A stretch of 64,000 bases of DNA from Paractinoplanes aksuensis (GCF_024137025.1 NZ_JAMYJR010000055.1:1-64000); one strand, 5' to 3'. Positions 44,409 to 53,111 are shown, counted from the stretch's first letter. Notes: generated from the sequence alone by a model not told the origin. Numbers and translations: made by a program.

Positions 44409-46951
44409 CCACCCACCCCAAAGGTCGCGACCGACCCGGCCCGGGTACCGGCGAGCGGGCGGTCCCTGGCGTGGTCACCTCCCATCCCGACGTGCGCGAT
44501 GCGGGTGGCTCGGGGAGCGGTGGTCGTGGGGACGCTGCTGGGCGGGGCTTTGCGGGTGTGGTGGATCTGCGGCTGGCTGGGTTTGCCGTGGCGGTGTGGA
44601 TGTCGGCGCTGGCGGCCCTCTATCTGTCGGCTCGGGTTGGGCTGGTGGTTGGTGCGAGTGCGTTGGTGCTCGCGGCGGTACTGGTCGGGGTCGGCCGCCG
44701 GGCGCGTAGAGCGGGGTCCAGGGTCGGGTGGGGTCGGGCTGGGCGGCGGGTGCGAGGTGCGGGGTCGGGGGTGGGGTGGGTTCGGGCTGGGCGGTGGGTG
44801 GGGGTCGCTGTTTTGTTGGGGGTGGCCTGTGGGGCGGTGGCTACGGCGGCGCGGGTGAGTGTGCGGGAAGCCGGTGAGTTGGTCGCTCTGGTCGAGGCGG
44901 GGGATCCGGTGTGGATGCGGATGGTGGTTCGCGACGATCCTCGGGCCGCTCGGGGGGTGGTGGGGCGGCCGCCGACGTACATCGTGGCGGTTGATCTCGA
45001 GGCGGTGCGGGCCGAAGGGACGCCGGGACTTCGGCTGTCGGCGCGGGCGCTCGTGCTGGGTAGCGATCCGGGATGGCGGGGGCTTCTGCCGGGGCAGCGG
45101 GTGACGGCCCAGGGGAAGTTGCTGCCTCCCCGGGGCGGGGACCTGCGGGCCGTGGTGGCCTCCGTGCGGCAGGCGCCGACGCTGGTCGGGCAGCCGTCGT
45201 GGGCCCAGCGGGGAGCGGGTGTGTTGCGGGCGGGACTTCAGCGAGCCTGCGAGCCGTTGCCCGATCGGCCCGGCGGACTGCTGCCGGGGCTGGTGGTGGG
45301 CGACACCAGCCGACTTGACCCGGCTCTTGAGGAAGATTTTCGAACGACCGGAATGACCCATTTGAATGCGGTTTCTGGGGCCAACGTGGCGATCTTGCTG
45401 GGCGTCGTGCTCTTCGCCGTGCGGCGGACGCGGGCCGGGCCGGTGGTCACTGCGGTGATCTGTGCGGTGGCGCTCGTCGGGTTCGTCATTCTTGCGCGGC
45501 CGTCGCCGAGTGTGGTCCGGGCGGCCGCGATGGGGGCGATCGGGTTGATCGGGCTGGCCTCGGGGCGCCGGCGGGCGGCGCTGCCCGCACTGGCGGCGGG
45601 GGTGGCGGTGCTGATCGTGGTCGACCCGGAGCTGGCGTCCGATGTCGGCTTCGCGCTGTCGGTGCTGGCCACCTCGGGGTTGTTGCTGCTGGCACCGGTC
45701 TGGCGGGACGGGCTGCGCCGCCGGGGCTGTCCGGCCGGGTTGGCCGAGGCGCTCGCGGTGCCCGCGGCGGCCCAGGTGGCGTGCGGGCCGGTGGTCGCGG
45801 GACTCTCCGGCACGATCAGCGTTGTTGCCATTCCTGCCAATCTTCTTGCTGTCCCGGCAATTGCTCCGGCGACGCTGTTCGGGGTCACGGCGGCGGTCGT
45901 CTCGCCGGTCTGGCCCGCGGGGGCCGAGTTCGCGGCCTGGCTCGGGCACTGGCCGGCGCAGTGGCTGGTGCTGATCGCGACCTACGGCGCGCGGGTGCCG
46001 GCCGGAGCGTTGCCGTGGCCGGGTGGGCTGATCGGGGCGCTGCTGCTCGCGGTGATCACCGTCGGCCTGCTGATCGCCACGCGCCGGCCGCTGATCCGGA
46101 AGCTGGTCACGGTGGTGGCGCTCGGCGGGGTGCTGGGCGCGTTGCCCGTACGGCTGCTGGCCTCGGGCTGGCCGCCGCCGGGCTGGCTCGTGGTCGCGTG
46201 CGCGGTGGGCCAGGGCGACGCGATCGTGTTACCGGCCGGGGCGGGGCGCGCGGTGGTCGTCGACGCCGGTCCCGAGCCGAACCCGGTCGATCATTGCCTG
46301 CGGCGCCTCGGCGTACGCCAGATCGTGTTGTTCGTGGTCAGCCATTTCCACGCCGATCACATCGGGGGTGTGTCGGGCGTGTTCCGGGGCCGGGACCTGC
46401 GTGGGGTGGTCGGCCCGGACTGGCCCGAGCCACCCGCCGGGCGGGCCGCGGTCGCCGAGGCTGCGGGGCGGGTGCCTCTGCACGCGGTGCGCGCCGGATG
46501 GACGTACGCGGTGGGTGATCTTCGGCTGACGGTGCTCGGGCCGGTGGAGCCACTGCGGGGCACCAACTCCGACCCCAACAACAACTCGCTCGTGCTGCGG
46601 GCCGAAGTGGACGGCCGGACGATCCTGCTGCCCGGCGACGCCGAGACCGAGGAGCAGGAGGACATGCTCGACCACCTGGGCGCGGGCGCCGTGCGGGCCG
46701 ACGTGCTGAAGGTGTCGCACCACGGGTCGAGTTACCAGTCGCCGCGGTTCATCGACGAGATCCGGCCGTCGGTGGCGTTGGTGTCGGTCGGGTCGGGCAA
46801 CGACTACGGGCACCCGAACGGGCCGCTCCTGGCGCGGTTGGCCCGGGGTGGTGCGCGCGTTCTGCGTACGGATCAATCGGGTGACCTGGCCGCGGTGACC
46901 GCGAGGGGAGGGTTGGCGGTGGTCGCGCGCGGGGATCCGCCGGCGCCCTGA
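44405..46951 (+). CDS. comEC: ComEC/Rec2 DNA-uptake channel
   Basis: An 848-residue polytopic membrane protein that passes single-stranded DNA into the cytoplasm in competent bacteria. An N-terminal helical/OB part is followed by the competence domain (about 290-560, MTHLNAVSGANVAIL). A C-terminal metallo-beta-lactamase-like domain with VVSHFHADHIGG and LLPGDAE follows. Residues about 95-130 carry a tandem 16-residue Arg/Gly/Trp repeat (period 48 bases). The GTG overlaps the comEA stop. Confidence 0.93.
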   Translation: MTTHPKGRDRPGPGTGERAVPGVVTSHPDVRDAGGSGSGGRGDAAGRGFAGVVDLRLAGFAVAVWMSALAALYLSARVGLVVGASALVLAAVLVGVGRRARRAGSRVGWGRAGRRVRGAGSGVGWVRAGRWVGVAVLLGVACGAVATAARVSVREAGELVALVEAGDPVWMRMVVRDDPRAARGVVGRPPTYIVAVDLEAVRAEGTPGLRLSARALVLGSDPGWRGLLPGQRVTAQGKLLPPRGGDLRAVVASVRQAPTLVGQPSWAQRGAGVLRAGLQRACEPLPDRPGGLLPGLVVGDTSRLDPALEEDFRTTGMTHLNAVSGANVAILLGVVLFAVRRTRAGPVVTAVICAVALVGFVILARPSPSVVRAAAMGAIGLIGLASGRRRAALPALAAGVAVLIVVDPELASDVGFALSVLATSGLLLLAPVWRDGLRRRGCPAGLAEALAVPAAAQVACGPVVAGLSGTISVVAIPANLLAVPAIAPATLFGVTAAVVSPVWPAGAEFAAWLGHWPAQWLVLIATYGARVPAGALPWPGGLIGALLLAVITVGLLIATRRPLIRKLVTVVALGGVLGALPVRLLASGWPPPGWLVVACAVGQGDAIVLPAGAGRAVVVDAGPEPNPVDHCLRRLGVRQIVLFVVSHFHADHIGGVSGVFRGRDLRGVVGPDWPEPPAGRAAVAEAAGRVPLHAVRAGWTYAVGDLRLTVLGPVEPLRGTNSDPNNNSLVLRAEVDGRTILLPGDAETEEQEDMLDHLGAGAVRADVLKVSHHGSSYQSPRFIDEIRPSVALVSVGSGNDYGHPNGPLLARLARGGARVLRTDQSGDLAAVTARGGLAVVARGDPPAP

Positions 46952-46972
46952 GCGGTGGCGCACAATGCCGGG

Positions 46973-47521
46973 GTGGAGCGAGAAGTGATCACCGCTGGTG
47001 AGATTCGTCTGCGGCCGTTCGAGGAAGCGGACATTCCCTGGGTGTACGAGGTGTCGCTGGATCCGCTCGTGCAGAAGTACCTGCAGATCCCCGTTCCGTA
47101 CCACCGGAGCGATGCTGAGTTCTTCGTCCGCCGGATGTGTGTGGCGGGGTGGGACGCCGGTCAGCGGGCCGAGTTCGTCGTCGAGCCGGCCGGTGCGGGG
47201 GAGCGGCTCGGGCGCGTCGGGCTCGGGCTGGACGGGAGCGGGGCGGGGCAGGTCGGGTACTGGATGGATCCGGCGGCGCGCGGGCGTGGGGTGGCCACAG
47301 CGGCGGTGCGGGCGTTGTGCGGGTGGGCGTTCGGGACGCTCGGGCTGGGGCTGGTCGAATGGCGGGCCGAGGTGGGCAACACGGCGTCGCGCCGGGTGGC
47401 CGAGAAGTCCGGGTTCACCGTCGAGGGCGTGCTGCGGCAGCGGCTCGTGCACCGGGGCGTCCGCGTGGACGCCTGGGTCGGGTCGATGCTTCCGTCCGAG
47501 GCGCCGCAGTTGACGGAATGA
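46973..47521 (+). CDS. GNAT family N-acetyltransferase (RimJ/RimL type)
   Basis: A 182-residue acetyltransferase. IRLRPFEEADIPWVYE near the start and GYWMDPAARGRGVATAA as the acetyl-CoA loop fit the RimJ/RimL-like subgroup. The motif TASRRVAEKSGFTVEG is also typical. The GTG at 46973 is preferred over one at 46955, as CACAAT ends six bases before it. The substrate is unknown. It follows comEC by 21 bases. Confidence 0.88.
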   Translation: MEREVITAGEIRLRPFEEADIPWVYEVSLDPLVQKYLQIPVPYHRSDAEFFVRRMCVAGWDAGQRAEFVVEPAGAGERLGRVGLGLDGSGAGQVGYWMDPAARGRGVATAAVRALCGWAFGTLGLGLVEWRAEVGNTASRRVAEKSGFTVEGVLRQRLVHRGVRVDAWVGSMLPSEAPQLTE

Positions 47522-47935
47522 TCATGCGACGCGGTTCCGCCCGGGCTCCGGGGCGCTGATCGTCTGGTTGGTGTTGCTGCCTTCGGTCGCTCGTCTCGTC
47601 GGATCGATCCTGGACCACGGTTCAGCGTTCCGGGCCGTGGTTCCCGAGGCTTCGACGTGACTGCATCGGCCGCTGACCTCGCCGATGGCGACTGGGCACG
47701 CCGACACGCCCGGGTTAGTCCGTTCAGGTGGGACTTGGGACTAACGATGGGGGTTGATGACCGATCGCCGTGAGTGGGTGTCTCTCGGAGACATTCAGCC
47801 TGATCGAGCATCGGATGGACGGGTTGCGGCATGGCTGGGCGCCGATATGTCTGGTTTCGCATTCCCTGATCCACGAGTCTGCGCTAAGGAGTGAGGCTCG
47901 CGGAAACGTCAGCCCTTCGTGCAACGATGTTGGGC
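47522..47935. other. 414-base gap with inverted repeats and a doubtful small ORF
   Basis: GTTAGTCC (47714-47721) and GGACTAAC (47738-47745) form an 8-bp inverted repeat. Another (ACCACGG/CCGTGGT) lies near 47615-47645. A 45-codon frame, ATG 47757 to TGA 47894, has GGGGG before it but uses A/T at the third position far more than its neighbours, so it is probably not an ordinary gene of this chromosome. The segment may be a remnant or a non-coding RNA. Confidence 0.3.
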
Positions 47936-48907
47936 GTGAACACCGCCCCTCCCGCCCCGTTGCTGCTCGTCCAAGGCGATGAGGAGCTCCTCTCCGCTCG
48001 CGCGGTCACCGCTGCCGTCGATGCCGCCCGGGCGGCTGAACCCGGGGCCGACGTGCGGGAGTACGAGGCGGGCGCGCTCGCGGCCGGTGAAGTGGCCGAG
48101 ATGCTGAGCCCGTCGCTGTTCGGCGGGCGGCGGGTGCTCGTGATCCGCAGTGGGCAGGATGCGCGGAAGGATTTGATTGCGGCCCTGCTGGCGTATGCGA
48201 AGAACCCTGACCCCGAGGTCTCGCTGATCGTCACCCATCTGGGCGGGGCCAAGGGCAAGGCGCTGGCCGACGGGCTGCGCTCGGCCGGCGCCACCGTCGT
48301 GCCGGCCGCGAAGCTCAAGGGCGACCGGGAACGCATCGCGTTCGTGCGCGACGAGTTCCGGCGCAACGGCGGCAAGTGTGACGAGGCGGCCGCGTCGGCG
48401 CTGCTCGCGTCCGTGGGCAACGACCTGCGCGAGATCGCGGCGGCCTGTTCGCAGCTACTGGCCGACACCGACGGCAAGATCACCGAGGCCGTCGTGGCCC
48501 GCTACTACAAGGGGCGGGCCGAGGTCAGCGGCTTCACGGTGGCCGACGCGGTGATGATCGGCGACGTGCCGGGGGCGCTCGAGGCGCTGCGGTGGGCGCT
48601 GCACGTGGGCGTCGACCCGGTGCCGATCGCCGACGCGATCGCCGACGGGGTGCGCACGGTGGCCAAGGTCGCCTCGGCCGGGCGCGGGAATCCGTACCAG
48701 ATGGCCAGCTCGCTCGGCATGCCCGCATGGAAGATCCAGCGGGCCCAGGAACGCAGTCGCGGCTGGACGCCCGAGGGCCTGGTCGACGCCATGCGCGCGG
48801 CGGCCGACTGCAATGCCGCGGTCAAGGGCGGCGCCGAAGACCGCGGTTACGCTCTGGAACGGGCCGTCTTCGCGGTGGCCGCGGCCCGCTCGGGCGGTGC
48901 GCGATGA
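47936..48907 (+). CDS. holA: DNA polymerase III subunit delta
   Basis: A 323-residue clamp-loader subunit that opens the sliding clamp. PLLLVQGDEELLSARA at the start and the C-terminal AAADCNAAVKGG region match actinobacterial HolA. A Walker-type loop is degenerate, as is usual for delta. The GTG at 47936 gives the family N terminus; an ATG at 47927 adds three residues and is possible. comEC-holA-rpsT is a common order. Confidence 0.92.
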   Translation: MNTAPPAPLLLVQGDEELLSARAVTAAVDAARAAEPGADVREYEAGALAAGEVAEMLSPSLFGGRRVLVIRSGQDARKDLIAALLAYAKNPDPEVSLIVTHLGGAKGKALADGLRSAGATVVPAAKLKGDRERIAFVRDEFRRNGGKCDEAAASALLASVGNDLREIAAACSQLLADTDGKITEAVVARYYKGRAEVSGFTVADAVMIGDVPGALEALRWALHVGVDPVPIADAIADGVRTVAKVASAGRGNPYQMASSLGMPAWKIQRAQERSRGWTPEGLVDAMRAAADCNAAVKGGAEDRGYALERAVFAVAAARSGGAR

Positions 48908-49527
48908 GCCGGCCGCACGACTCCGAGCTGGTCGGGCATCGGCCGCTCTACGCCCGCATGCTGCGTCTGCGGTTCCTCACGCCCAGCGGGTTCCTCTGCT
49001 TCGTGTTTCTCGAGGGCGCGGTGGCGCTGGGCATCCTGCTCGCGCTGGCCGAGCTGGTGAGCTGGTGGGGTGTGCTGGTGTTGCCGGCCACCGTGGCCAT
49101 CATGGTCAAACTCAACGATGTGATCGCCGGTTCGCTGACCCCGCCGGCTCCGGTCGGGGTGGCCCCCAGCTCGGGTCTCGGTGCGGCGGCTCGCTCGGCC
49201 GGTGCGGGTGCCTTCGCCGAGCACACTTCGCCTCTGCGGCCGGCAAGCTTCACGCACGAAGCTGCGGGCGTCGGCTTCGCGGCGCACGAGAACGCGGGCG
49301 TCGGCTTCGCGGCGCACGACGCTGCCGGCGTCGGCTTCGCGGCGCACGAGTCTGCGTTCGCGGCCAATGAGGGCAGGTCCGCGGGTCGCGTCGGTGAGGA
49401 CGCGACGACCCGCCTGCCCGGCGTGATCGACCGGGGGCGCGGCGCCCCGATCAAGCGCCCCTGGGCGGAACGGGCCGAGGCCCAGCAGCAGTGGATCCGC
49501 CAGTCGGCCACACGTCGCTACGAATAG
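48904..49527 (+). CDS. Small membrane protein with a variable repeat tail
   Basis: A 207-residue protein. A short cytosolic head, two hydrophobic segments (about 30-50 and 53-74), then a long polar tail. The tail carries a 10-residue unit of the form AAGVGFAAHE in three exact copies, encoded by a 30-base DNA repeat, with degenerate ends. The ATG overlaps the holA stop (ATGA), so it is co-translated with holA. Its 3' end overlaps the SRPBCC reading frame on the other strand by 77 bases. The function is unknown. Confidence 0.75.
   Translation: MSRPHDSELVGHRPLYARMLRLRFLTPSGFLCFVFLEGAVALGILLALAELVSWWGVLVLPATVAIMVKLNDVIAGSLTPPAPVGVAPSSGLGAAARSAGAGAFAEHTSPLRPASFTHEAAGVGFAAHENAGVGFAAHDAAGVGFAAHESAFAANEGRSAGRVGEDATTRLPGVIDRGRGAPIKRPWAERAEAQQQWIRQSATRRYE
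49261..49350. repeat. 30-bp minisatellite, three copies
   Basis: Units 49261-49290, 49291-49320 and 49321-49350 share a 24-base core beginning GGCGTCGGCTTCGCGGCGCA; only the flanking codon and one or two bases differ. Degenerate partial units lie on both sides. Confidence 0.9.
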
Positions 49528-50027
49528 CCCCGATGGCCTCCCGCCACGACGCGAGATAGCCCTCGAACCCGGCGAAGAACTCCCGCAGAGCAGGCTCGGC
49601 CTCGGCTGACAGCGCCGTGAGCTCGTAGCGCACGGTCACCACAGTTCCGAGTGAGCGTTCCTCGGCCGCGACGATGCCGTCCCTGACGCCGCCGGCCGAG
49701 CGCATACGGGCTTCGGTGGGGCTCGTGCCGCCTGGGGTGAGGGTGGCTGGGTGCAGGTCGACGCGGACTGTGCCGGCTGTGGTGTCGGGGGCTACTCGGG
49801 CGTAGCGGATCATCTGGCCGGGGCGGCGGTCGATGACTACCCAGGTTGTGGCGTGGTCGGCGGCGGTGGTGAGAAAGACCGTGCCGGGTTCGGTGTCGTC
49901 GGGGGTGGGGGACGGGAAGTGGGGGTTCCAGCCCTCGGCCCACAGTTGCTCGCCGCGCGGGGTGAACAGGTGGAACGCCTGCTGCGGGGGGGAACGGGAG
50001 AATGAACGTGCCGGTGGCGACGGTCAC
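49451..50027 (-). pseudogene. SRPBCC (START/AHSA1-like) gene with a frameshift in a C7 tract
   Basis: The GTG at 50027 (GAGGAG upstream) opens MTVATGTFILPFPP, then the frame is lost. The continuation (QQAFHLFTPRGEQLWAEGWNP and onward to a stop at 49451) is one frame away. Start to stop is 577 bases, one more than a multiple of three. The shift lies in a run of seven C on the minus strand (49986-49992). With six C the product is 191 residues of normal SRPBCC form. It may be a sequencing error, a real mutation or a slippage switch. The start overlaps the RHH-like gene (GTGA). Confidence 0.75.
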
Positions 50028-50269
50028 TGCCGCTCCTCGAGGCGGTGGGCGTCAGCAGCGGTGAGGCTCAGCCCGTACACGGAACGCAGTTGATCGATTT
50101 TGGCCAGGGTCTGCGGCGTGAACGGGGCCTTGCCCTCGAAGGCGTGCAACGTGATGCCCTCGAGCAGTTCGCCGAGGGACATGTCGAGGTATTCGGCCAG
50201 GCCCTTCAGGACCTTCAGCGTGTTGCGCTCGAGGCGTACGCCCGTCTGCGTTCTCTCGATGTTTACCAC
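50024..50269 (-). CDS. Small ribbon-helix-helix-like regulator
   Basis: An 81-residue protein. VNIERTQTGVRLERNTLKVLKGLAEYLDMSLGELLEGIT reads as a beta strand and two helices of the RHH type, followed by a short C-terminal part. It is coupled to the SRPBCC gene by a GTGA overlap. A 20-bp imperfect palindrome spans its own start, which suggests autorepression. The GTG start lies six bases below TACCTT. The family assignment is by appearance only. Confidence 0.7.
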   Translation of the reverse strand: MVNIERTQTGVRLERNTLKVLKGLAEYLDMSLGELLEGITLHAFEGKAPFTPQTLAKIDQLRSVYGLSLTAADAHRLEERQ

Positions 50270-50282
50270 GGTACCAAGGTAA
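50263..50282. promoter_or_regulatory. Palindromic operator and leaderless -10 of the RHH-like gene
   Basis: TTACC-NN-GGTACC-NN-GGTAA is an inverted repeat centred on a KpnI-type hexamer. It covers the start codon and the -10 hexamer TACCTT (50276-50281, minus strand), whose N6 spacer leads to the GTG at 50269. Confidence 0.5.
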
Positions 50283-50298
50283 CACCGGAGACGAAAGG

Positions 50299-50324
50299 AA
50301 GCCGGGCACCACGGCGCCCGGCTT
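50299..50324 (-). terminator. Terminator of rpsT
   Basis: A 9-bp perfect stem (50299-50307 with 50316-50324) and an 8-base loop lie 33 bases past the rpsT stop; the minus strand then reads CCTTTCGTCT. Confidence 0.7.
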
Positions 50325-50356
50325 GCAGCCCTTTTACAGGTGCGACCCGCGAAGAA

Positions 50357-50623
50357 TCAGGCGGACAGCGCGGAGACGCGCTTGGCGATGGCCGACTTGC
50401 GGTTCGCCGCCTGGTTCTTGTGGATGACGCCCTTGCTCACTGCCTTGTCCAGCTGACGAGAGGCGTCACGCAGCAGCGTCGTTGCGGTCTGCGCGTCGCC
50501 GGCCTCGCTCGCCTCGTTGAGCTTGCGGATCACGGTCTTCAGCGACGACTTGACCGACTTGTTACGCAGCCGGGCCTTCTCGTTCTGCCGGTTGCGCTTG
50601 ATCTGGGACTTGATGTTCGCCAC
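50357..50623 (-). CDS. rpsT: 30S ribosomal protein S20
   Basis: An 88-residue, Lys/Arg-rich helical protein that binds 16S rRNA. MANIKSQIKRNRQNEKARLRN and GVIHKNQAANRKSAIAKRV are diagnostic. The ATG at 50623 has no close Shine-Dalgarno. A 143-base gap separates it from the next minus-strand gene; a TAGTCT on the minus strand near 50735 might be part of a promoter, but nothing firmer is seen. Confidence 0.97.
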   Translation of the reverse strand: MANIKSQIKRNRQNEKARLRNKSVKSSLKTVIRKLNEASEAGDAQTATTLLRDASRQLDKAVSKGVIHKNQAANRKSAIAKRVSALSA

Positions 50624-50766
50624 GCGACAGCCTTGTCCTGACTAGGTGTTCGGAAAACGGTCTCAGCGGGATGATCGCCGGTGTCGCCGGAAAGCAGCGA
50701 ACAATGGCGCGTCATCACACGCGAAAAGCAAGACTACCAGTCGCCCGGCGAGCTACCAAAACGCCC

Positions 50767-51744
50767 TCACCAGCCCCGGCGGTCGGCCAGCCAGGCCAGC
50801 GCCTGCTCGCCGCTGAAGCGTTGGTGCTGGCGGCTGTGCGGGGACGCACTGCTGGGCCCGCCGTCGGCGCGCACCAGCCAGTAGCCGGCCAGCGCGGCCA
50901 AAGCGCCGTCGACGCCCTCGGCCGGGGCGTTCCAGCCCGACAGGTACGCGTCCGCGTCGAGCCCGCTGGCGAACGCGGTGACCAGCAGCGTCACCGTGTC
51001 GAACCAGGGTGCGCCGAGGCAGGGCCAGGTCCAGTCGCAGAGCCGGGCCCGGCCGTCGCGGTCGATGAGCACGTTGTCGACGCGCAGGTCGCCGTGCATG
51101 AGAGCGTCGCCGGTGACCAGGTCGGGCAGCTCTTGCTCGAGCCGGGCCAGGTGGGCCAGCCGGGTCGGCGCGACGGTGCCGTGCGCGGTGCGGGGCATCG
51201 GCTCCCGGCCGGCCGCGATCTCGGTCCACCAGCTCATCTCGCCGCGCAGGATGTCGGCCAGGGCGGGCACACCGGCCTCGAGCAGCTCACGGCTCGGGAC
51301 GGTCAGGGCCTCGGCGGCCGTGGACCAGGCCGCGAGGGCCGCTTGCAGTTCGGGCGGCGACCACGGCAGCGCCGGCACGTGGCCGTCGACCGGATCGAGG
51401 CACAGCACGAAATAGTCGGACTCGACCATCGTCCAGAGCGGCCGGGGCGCGGCCACCGCGGCGGGCAGGCGCGACGTGATGAACGCCTCACGGGCGTACC
51501 AGTCGGCGATGGGGTCGGGGCGGGGCGCGGCCTTGACGAAGCCGGTCACCCCGTCGGCCGTCGTCACCAGCGCCGCGAAGGCCCGGGTGAAGCCGCCACC
51601 GGCACTGCGCACGGTGACGACCGGGCCGTCCAGGCGGGCGGCGACGGCTTGGCGGACGCCTTCCGGCAGGTCGGACCAGTCCGGGCGGTCGGCGGTGGCC
51701 CCGTAGGGCACGTCAGGGAGCGAAATCGTTCGCACGACCCCCAT
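50767..51744 (-). CDS. Aminoglycoside phosphotransferase (APH)-fold kinase
   Basis: A 325-residue kinase-like protein. The catalytic loop LMHGDLRVDNVLI and metal-site DWTWP (replacing DFG) are near residues 215-250. The N lobe has GGGFTRAFAALV and a lysine in FVKAA. APH-fold enzymes phosphorylate small molecules; this need not be drug resistance. The ATG at 51744 or a GTG at 51735 could start it; the latter has GGGGG at good spacing. It is divergent from the DUF4240 gene. Confidence 0.85.
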   Translation of the reverse strand: MGVVRTISLPDVPYGATADRPDWSDLPEGVRQAVAARLDGPVVTVRSAGGGFTRAFAALVTTADGVTGFVKAAPRPDPIADWYAREAFITSRLPAAVAAPRPLWTMVESDYFVLCLDPVDGHVPALPWSPPELQAALAAWSTAAEALTVPSRELLEAGVPALADILRGEMSWWTEIAAGREPMPRTAHGTVAPTRLAHLARLEQELPDLVTGDALMHGDLRVDNVLIDRDGRARLCDWTWPCLGAPWFDTVTLLVTAFASGLDADAYLSGWNAPAEGVDGALAALAGYWLVRADGGPSSASPHSRQHQRFSGEQALAWLADRRGW

Positions 51745-51789
51745 CCTGCCCGACGCGTTTTGTCGTACCCGGCTGGCAGGATTCCGGGC

Positions 51790-52323
51790 ATGAGAACCGA
51801 CGACTTCTGGGCGGTCATCAGCCGCGCCACCGCCGACCGGCCCGCCTCGCCCGCCGATGTGGCCAAGCGCGCCGTGGCCGACCTGGCCACCCGCGAGCCG
51901 GACGAGATCGTGGCCTGGGGCCGCCATCTCGACAAGGTCATGGTCGCCTCCGGCACGCAGGATCTGTGGGCGGCGGCCTACCTGATCAACGGCGGTTGCT
52001 CCGAGGACGGGTTCGACAACTTCCGCGGCTGGCTGATCGCTCACGGGCGTGACGCGGTGGCCCGGTCGGTGAAATCGCCCGATTCGCTGGCCGACGTGGC
52101 TGTGGTGCGCTCGGCGGCCGACTCGGGCGCGGTGTTCGAGGCCGAAGAGGTGCTGTCGATCGCGGCCGAGGCCTATGTCCAGGCGACCGGTGAGGAGTTG
52201 CCCGCGGCCGACCGTCCGGTCACCCGGCCCGACGCCGCCGACCTGTGGGATTTCGACAACGAGGAGGAGATGCAGCGCCGCCTGCCGAAACTGTCCGAGC
52301 TCTTCCTGGCCGAACCCGAATGA
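51790..52323 (+). CDS. DUF4240 domain protein
   Basis: A 177-residue protein. The family pattern is MRTDDFWAVISRA at the start and LWAAAYLINGGCSEDGFDNFRGWLI in the middle. The end is acidic. DUF4240 proteins are common in actinobacteria and of unknown function. The ATG start has CAGGAT seven bases above it, so a near-leaderless mRNA is possible. Confidence 0.88.
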   Translation: MRTDDFWAVISRATADRPASPADVAKRAVADLATREPDEIVAWGRHLDKVMVASGTQDLWAAAYLINGGCSEDGFDNFRGWLIAHGRDAVARSVKSPDSLADVAVVRSAADSGAVFEAEEVLSIAAEAYVQATGEELPAADRPVTRPDAADLWDFDNEEEMQRRLPKLSELFLAEPE

Positions 52324-52385
52324 GGCCGCCCGCGTCGTGAGAAACAGGGTCGAGGTGGGTTTGGCGGCTGAGCAAGACTGCGGGC

Positions 52386-53111
52386 ATGGAGACTGCGCAA
52401 GGGGAAGTGGCCTCGGTCAGCCGGAACGGCGTCTACTCGTTCACCAAGCCTGCCCGCGACGAGATCGTGCTGGTGGCCGGCCTGGGTGTCGAGGGTGACA
52501 TGCACGCGGGCGTCCACGTGCGGCACAAGAGCCGGGTCAAGATCGATCCGACCCAGCCCAACCTGCGCCAGGTCCACCTGATCCACGCGGAGCTGTTGGC
52601 CGACGTCGCGTCGAAAGGCTACGACGTCCAGCCGGGCAACCTCGGCGAGAACGTCACGACCCGCGGGATCGACCTGCTCGGCCTCCCGCTGGGCGCTGTC
52701 CTGCGCTTCGGCCCCCGAACCAGGCCTGAGACCGGTTCGGATGCCGGTTCCGGCTCAGCGGCGGGCGCGTTCGATCCTTCGGTGCTCGACGGCGTGCTGG
52801 GCGCGGCGGACGCCGCGAAGCTGAACGAGCCGGCCGCGCGGGCGGCCGAGGCGGTGCGGGCCGCGGTGGCCCGGGAAGGCGACGATTCGCGGCCGGCCCT
52901 GGTCGTGGCGGGCCTCCGCAACCCGTGCCAGCAGATCAACAACTTCCGGCCGGGCCTGCTGAAAGAGGTCATCGGCCACGACGACAACGGCGATCTCGTG
53001 CGCAAGGGCGGCGTCATGGCGGTCGTGCTGCGCGGCGGCGTAGTCCGCCCCGGCGATGTCGTGACGGTCGAGTTCCCGCCCGCCCCGCACACCCGCCTGG
53101 AGCCGGTGTGA
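52386..53111 (+). CDS. MOSC domain protein
   Basis: A 241-residue protein with a MOSC domain, the fold that binds molybdenum cofactor through a cysteine in MOSC sulfurases and in mARC/YiiM. The likely ligand cysteine is in RNPCQQIN near residue 180, and GVEGDMHAG and PGNLGENVTT are typical of YiiM-like members. An insertion of about 45 residues (112-155, G/S/A-rich) is unusual. The ATG lies six bases after AAGACT. Its last codons are the first unit of a downstream repeat array. Confidence 0.88.
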   Translation: METAQGEVASVSRNGVYSFTKPARDEIVLVAGLGVEGDMHAGVHVRHKSRVKIDPTQPNLRQVHLIHAELLADVASKGYDVQPGNLGENVTTRGIDLLGLPLGAVLRFGPRTRPETGSDAGSGSAAGAFDPSVLDGVLGAADAAKLNEPAARAAEAVRAAVAREGDDSRPALVVAGLRNPCQQINNFRPGLLKEVIGHDDNGDLVRKGGVMAVVLRGGVVRPGDVVTVEFPPAPHTRLEPV

